From Strigamia acuminata (Eukaryota; Arthropoda; Chilopoda; Geophilomorpha; Linotaeniidae), in contig OX442318.1 in NCBI GenBank assembly GCA_949358305.1, forward strand, positions 15,296,517-15,360,516: DNA of 64,000 nucleotides, in the 5' to 3' direction. The stretch's first letter is position 1; the number at the start of each line of letters is the position of its first letter. The notes under the pieces were generated by a model that was not told where the DNA came from, ran no database searches, and worked only from the letters and a program-made list of their open reading frames with translations. Of the stretch, positions 61,147 to 64,000 are shown piece after piece. Both the position numbers and the translations under genes were made by a program.

Positions 61147-61303
61147 GCCCAATTCGATTGATATCCGCTTTGACAGTGCTCCGATTAGTGCGCCGTATTT
61201 GTGTAGTGCTACGCGATATTGTGCACCGAGACCGTCAAGTGCTCCAATTGTACCATTCTCCATCCAGTGTGTTTTGCTACGGATTGTTTCGTAACTCCAC
61301 GTC

Positions 61304-64000
61304 ATGTCGAAGTCCGCAGACGGAAATCCAGGACGTCTTCCCATCCTTAGCGTAGGAAACTACGAACTTTGGCAGCGCTCAATGCGCATGGTACTCCGAA
61401 GCGAGGAATTGTGGGAACACGTAACGGAAGAAGAGGAGGAAGATTTCCTTAAAACAGCTGGGGACAAAGAGAAAAAGAAGTACAAGCGTCGGAAAGCCAA
61501 AGCATTAGGCTTAATATACTGTTCAGTGAGCGAGGCGAAGAAGTCTGCGCTAGATGATTGTAAAACCCCGAAGGAAGCATGGGACATCTTAGCCAACATT
61601 TATGCGCCATCATCTCGTGCGCGACAGGCAGCCATGCGCCGCGAATTTTTGAATTTGCGCCTGGAGCAGGGCGAAGATATGGCCGACTTCTTAGGACGCG
61701 TTGACTATCATGTCCGCCAAATGAAGGATATCGGAGAGATAACTTCGCCTGATCACCACGCTTACCAATACTTGGACTTATTGCCTCGTGAATATTCACA
61801 GATTTCATTCACAACATATCACTTGCCCAACGGTGAATTCACACCAAAGAAAGTGTCCGAACAGTTACTCGCGGAACATATGCGACTCAAAGCTATGGAT
61901 TCACGCGACGTGGACAATTCAAAACATTCTCGTGCATATGCTGGTGAAAAACAGCAACGTGGGAGAAATCGTTCTCGTCCCCCTCGACCGTTATCTTTGG
62001 TGCAGTGTTTTAATTGCCAGGAATTTGGCCATTACGCAAATAAATGTCCTTTACCATCGCGCCGAGATGACAAGAATCAATCGACAGCTTCACTTCAAAG
62101 GAAGCCGAGGAGTTCAAGCCGTAAACGCAATAAGAACTCAAATCGAGATGATTCTAGGCCAAGGGGGAATTCCAGCGCAAGACGAGAAACAAACTTTTTC
62201 GCAAGTGCTCCGCAACAGTTGCCCACAATTCACTTCATGCAATCACATGAATGGATAGTGGATTGTGGGGCAACGGATCATGTGTGCCACGTCCAGGCTT
62301 GGTTTCAGGACTTTGTTAAAGTTGTGCCCTTTAACATAGCATTAGGTCAAGGACATTCCGAAGTTCTAGGAAAGGGCAAAGTCCAGATTATCTCCATGAT
62401 CAACAACGTAGAATGTGTCGTAAATCTCCAAGATGTGTTGTATGCGCCAAAATTCGAGGCGAATTTGATTTCAGTGTCAAAAATGGACAAAACTAAACAT
62501 CACATCCATATTTGGAATGGAGACGTCTATGTCTACAAATCCGACATTAAGCATCCAATGCTTCGGGCCAAAGAAAAGGGCGGCCTTTATTATGTCGACG
62601 GCTTGTGCCCACCTTCAACACTGATGTCAACAGTGGATGTACCTATTGCGCAGTCAATCGCTCCGACCCGAACATTAGTCACGACAGAAGAGGATTTCAT
62701 CCAGTATCCAAGAGCAAAGAAAAAGTCGAAAAATCCTGAACTTTTTACTGATTTTCGGCTCGAATTCCCTCCTTTGCCAAATGAAATTCCTCCACCTGTA
62801 CCAATCAAAGTAACCCAGTCCAAGACACCTCCTGTACCTGTTCCTACCAATCCATTACCTCAAGTCCCATCCTTTGCCGACACATTAAAGGCAATTCCTC
62901 CAACTTCCAAACCGAATCTAAAGTCGGCGAATCAAAAGAAAGTTGCAGCGCCTACGGTTAAAAAGGATGCGACTGGGATATGGCACAGCAGATTGGGCCA
63001 TCTTCACACCAATGCAATGAAACTTTTGGCCGGAAATAACCAAGTTTATGGAGTGACACCGGCAGAAGTGAACAAGGAACTTTCGTGTAATCATTGTCGA
63101 ATTGCGAAATCAACGCGCATTTCCCATAAACCTGATGAACATCCTATTTCTACAAAGGCTTTAGATCTCCTACACATGGACGTGTGGGGAGCTTCAAGAA
63201 CGACTTCCTACGGAGGCGCGCGTTATGTGTTAACGATTATCGATGACGCCACGCGCTATGCCTGGATATTTCCGATGGCTCAAAAATCCCAAGTATTTGG
63301 ATTGTTCAAGGACTATGTCACACGAATTGAACGAGTGACGGGCAAACGAGTCAAGGCCATCCGAACAGACCGAGGAGGGGAATTCTTATCAAACGAATTC
63401 GACCGCTATTTAAAGGAAACTGGGATTCAAGCCCAAAGGACCAATCCACATAGCCCCGCTATGAATGGCACAGCGGAAAGAATAAACCGCACCATGGCGG
63501 ATTACACGCGTGCCATCCTAGACGAAACCGGACTTCCAAACGAACTTTGGGCGGAATTCGCAGTGACTTTCTCGTACATAAAGAACCGGTGTCCTCATTC
63601 TCGTCTCAAAAATGAGGTGCCCTATATCCTGTGGCGACGACGTGCCCTTTCGCTCAGACACCTGCGCAAGTTAGGCTCCAAGTGCTGGGTTCATCATACA
63701 GCGCCCGGCAGGGACAAATTGGATCCACGAGCTTGGGAGGGTTATTTGGTTGGATACGCCACGACAACGCGAGGTTATCGCGTCTGGAATCCAACAGATA
63801 ACAAGGTTATCGAATCCATTCACGTCCAAATAGATGAACGACAGTCCTATAAACGCTCAAATCATTATCGAGGTCCACAGGAACCGTGGACAGGACCAGA
63901 CTTGGACCAAACGCATCAAGCGTCGCAAATTTATGAACCATTGCGCATTTCACAACCGCAAGTGAGATTTGACGACGAGTTGGAATATACCGATTGGCCC
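61304..64000 (+). CDS. Copia6 Gag-Pol polyprotein, N-terminal 899 codons
   Basis: I read the frame from ATG 61304 (MSKSADGNPGRLPILSVGNY) to the window end; I read the Gag part codon by codon without a stop and followed it more loosely after that. Gag domain, CCHC knuckle CFNCQEFGHYANKC, protease WIVDCGATDHVCH, GAG-pre-integrase WHSRLGHLHTNAMKLL, integrase LHMDVWGASRTTS, RTDRGGEF and TAERINRTM, then the linker. RT and RNase H lie beyond 64000. Most differences from Copia2 are single residues, so the two belong to one family. Confidence 0.9.
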   Translation, partial: MSKSADGNPGRLPILSVGNYELWQRSMRMVLRSEELWEHVTEEEEEDFLKTAGDKEKKKYKRRKAKALGLIYCSVSEAKKSALDDCKTPKEAWDILANIYAPSSRARQAAMRREFLNLRLEQGEDMADFLGRVDYHVRQMKDIGEITSPDHHAYQYLDLLPREYSQISFTTYHLPNGEFTPKKVSEQLLAEHMRLKAMDSRDVDNSKHSRAYAGEKQQRGRNRSRPPRPLSLVQCFNCQEFGHYANKCPLPSRRDDKNQSTASLQRKPRSSSRKRNKNSNRDDSRPRGNSSARRETNFFASAPQQLPTIHFMQSHEWIVDCGATDHVCHVQAWFQDFVKVVPFNIALGQGHSEVLGKGKVQIISMINNVECVVNLQDVLYAPKFEANLISVSKMDKTKHHIHIWNGDVYVYKSDIKHPMLRAKEKGGLYYVDGLCPPSTLMSTVDVPIAQSIAPTRTLVTTEEDFIQYPRAKKKSKNPELFTDFRLEFPPLPNEIPPPVPIKVTQSKTPPVPVPTNPLPQVPSFADTLKAIPPTSKPNLKSANQKKVAAPTVKKDATGIWHSRLGHLHTNAMKLLAGNNQVYGVTPAEVNKELSCNHCRIAKSTRISHKPDEHPISTKALDLLHMDVWGASRTTSYGGARYVLTIIDDATRYAWIFPMAQKSQVFGLFKDYVTRIERVTGKRVKAIRTDRGGEFLSNEFDRYLKETGIQAQRTNPHSPAMNGTAERINRTMADYTRAILDETGLPNELWAEFAVTFSYIKNRCPHSRLKNEVPYILWRRRALSLRHLRKLGSKCWVHHTAPGRDKLDPRAWEGYLVGYATTTRGYRVWNPTDNKVIESIHVQIDERQSYKRSNHYRGPQEPWTGPDLDQTHQASQIYEPLRISQPQVRFDDELEYTDWP

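Larger units (their letters stand above)
59960..64000 (+). mobile_element. Copia6: Ty1/Copia element, 5' part (runs off window)
   Basis: Plus strand: 470-bp 5' LTR, PBS, leader, Gag-Pol open to the last base. Inserted into the NA2 ORF; GATCG (59955-59959) is the probable left TSD. Coding sequence close to Copia2, but the LTR differs much more. Confidence 0.92.

Overview
This 64 kb window is animal, probably arthropod, nuclear DNA that consists mainly of nested LTR retrotransposons. BEL/Pao, Ty3/Gypsy and Ty1/Copia elements occur together, and BEL/Pao elements are found only in animals. No complete host gene was identified with confidence. The non-TE sequence is AT-rich and includes one candidate host exon, its damaged inverted copy, and a 92-codon orphan ORF.

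Layout: 1-2101 unassigned; 2102-11467 a complete gypsy element (Gypsy1, identical-looking 573-bp LTRs, TSD ATAT) whose pol carries a foreign copia 3'UTR and LTR; 11468-15902 host-like DNA with an inverted duplication; 15903-17574 plus 27006-28114 a degraded BEL/Pao pol, split by a 9.4-kb long-LTR element (NA1, 17575-26999) with no recognisable pol but one novel ORF; 28115-29979 unassigned or BEL 3' flank; 29980-32854 the 3' part of a second gypsy (Gypsy2, minus) into which a copia (Copia4, 32855-36850, minus, decayed) had inserted; 36851-49811 a copia (Copia2, minus, intact ORF, no 5' LTR) whose 3' LTR is split by a complete copia (Copia5, 37008-43953, plus, TSD ATATG); 49980-58381 a long LTR (NA2, minus) split by a complete copia (Copia3, 50327-57135, minus, TSD GTTGA); 58382-59959 the NA2 3' region and a Cys-rich ORF, cut by a copia (Copia6, plus) that runs off the right edge.

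The copia elements are single-ORF Gag-PR-IN-RT-RH machines primed by initiator tRNA-Met. Gypsy1 appears to make Gag-Pol by -1 frameshifting at GGGAAAC. NA1 has a tRNA-Gln PBS, a PPT and LTRs but must borrow its enzymes.

The least-explained signals are: (1) a leader RNA structure shared by four copia copies from three divergent families, in which stems change sequence but keep pairing and spacing (9-bp P1, 7-nt spacer, 19-nt hairpin); (2) NA1, with a duplicated PBS, an array of TTTTC-N-GAAAA hairpins, repeated PPT-like motifs and an apparent internal promoter; (3) Gypsy1 as a mosaic that captured a copia LTR and still transposed. All comparisons were made by eye; no alignment, folding or database search was run.
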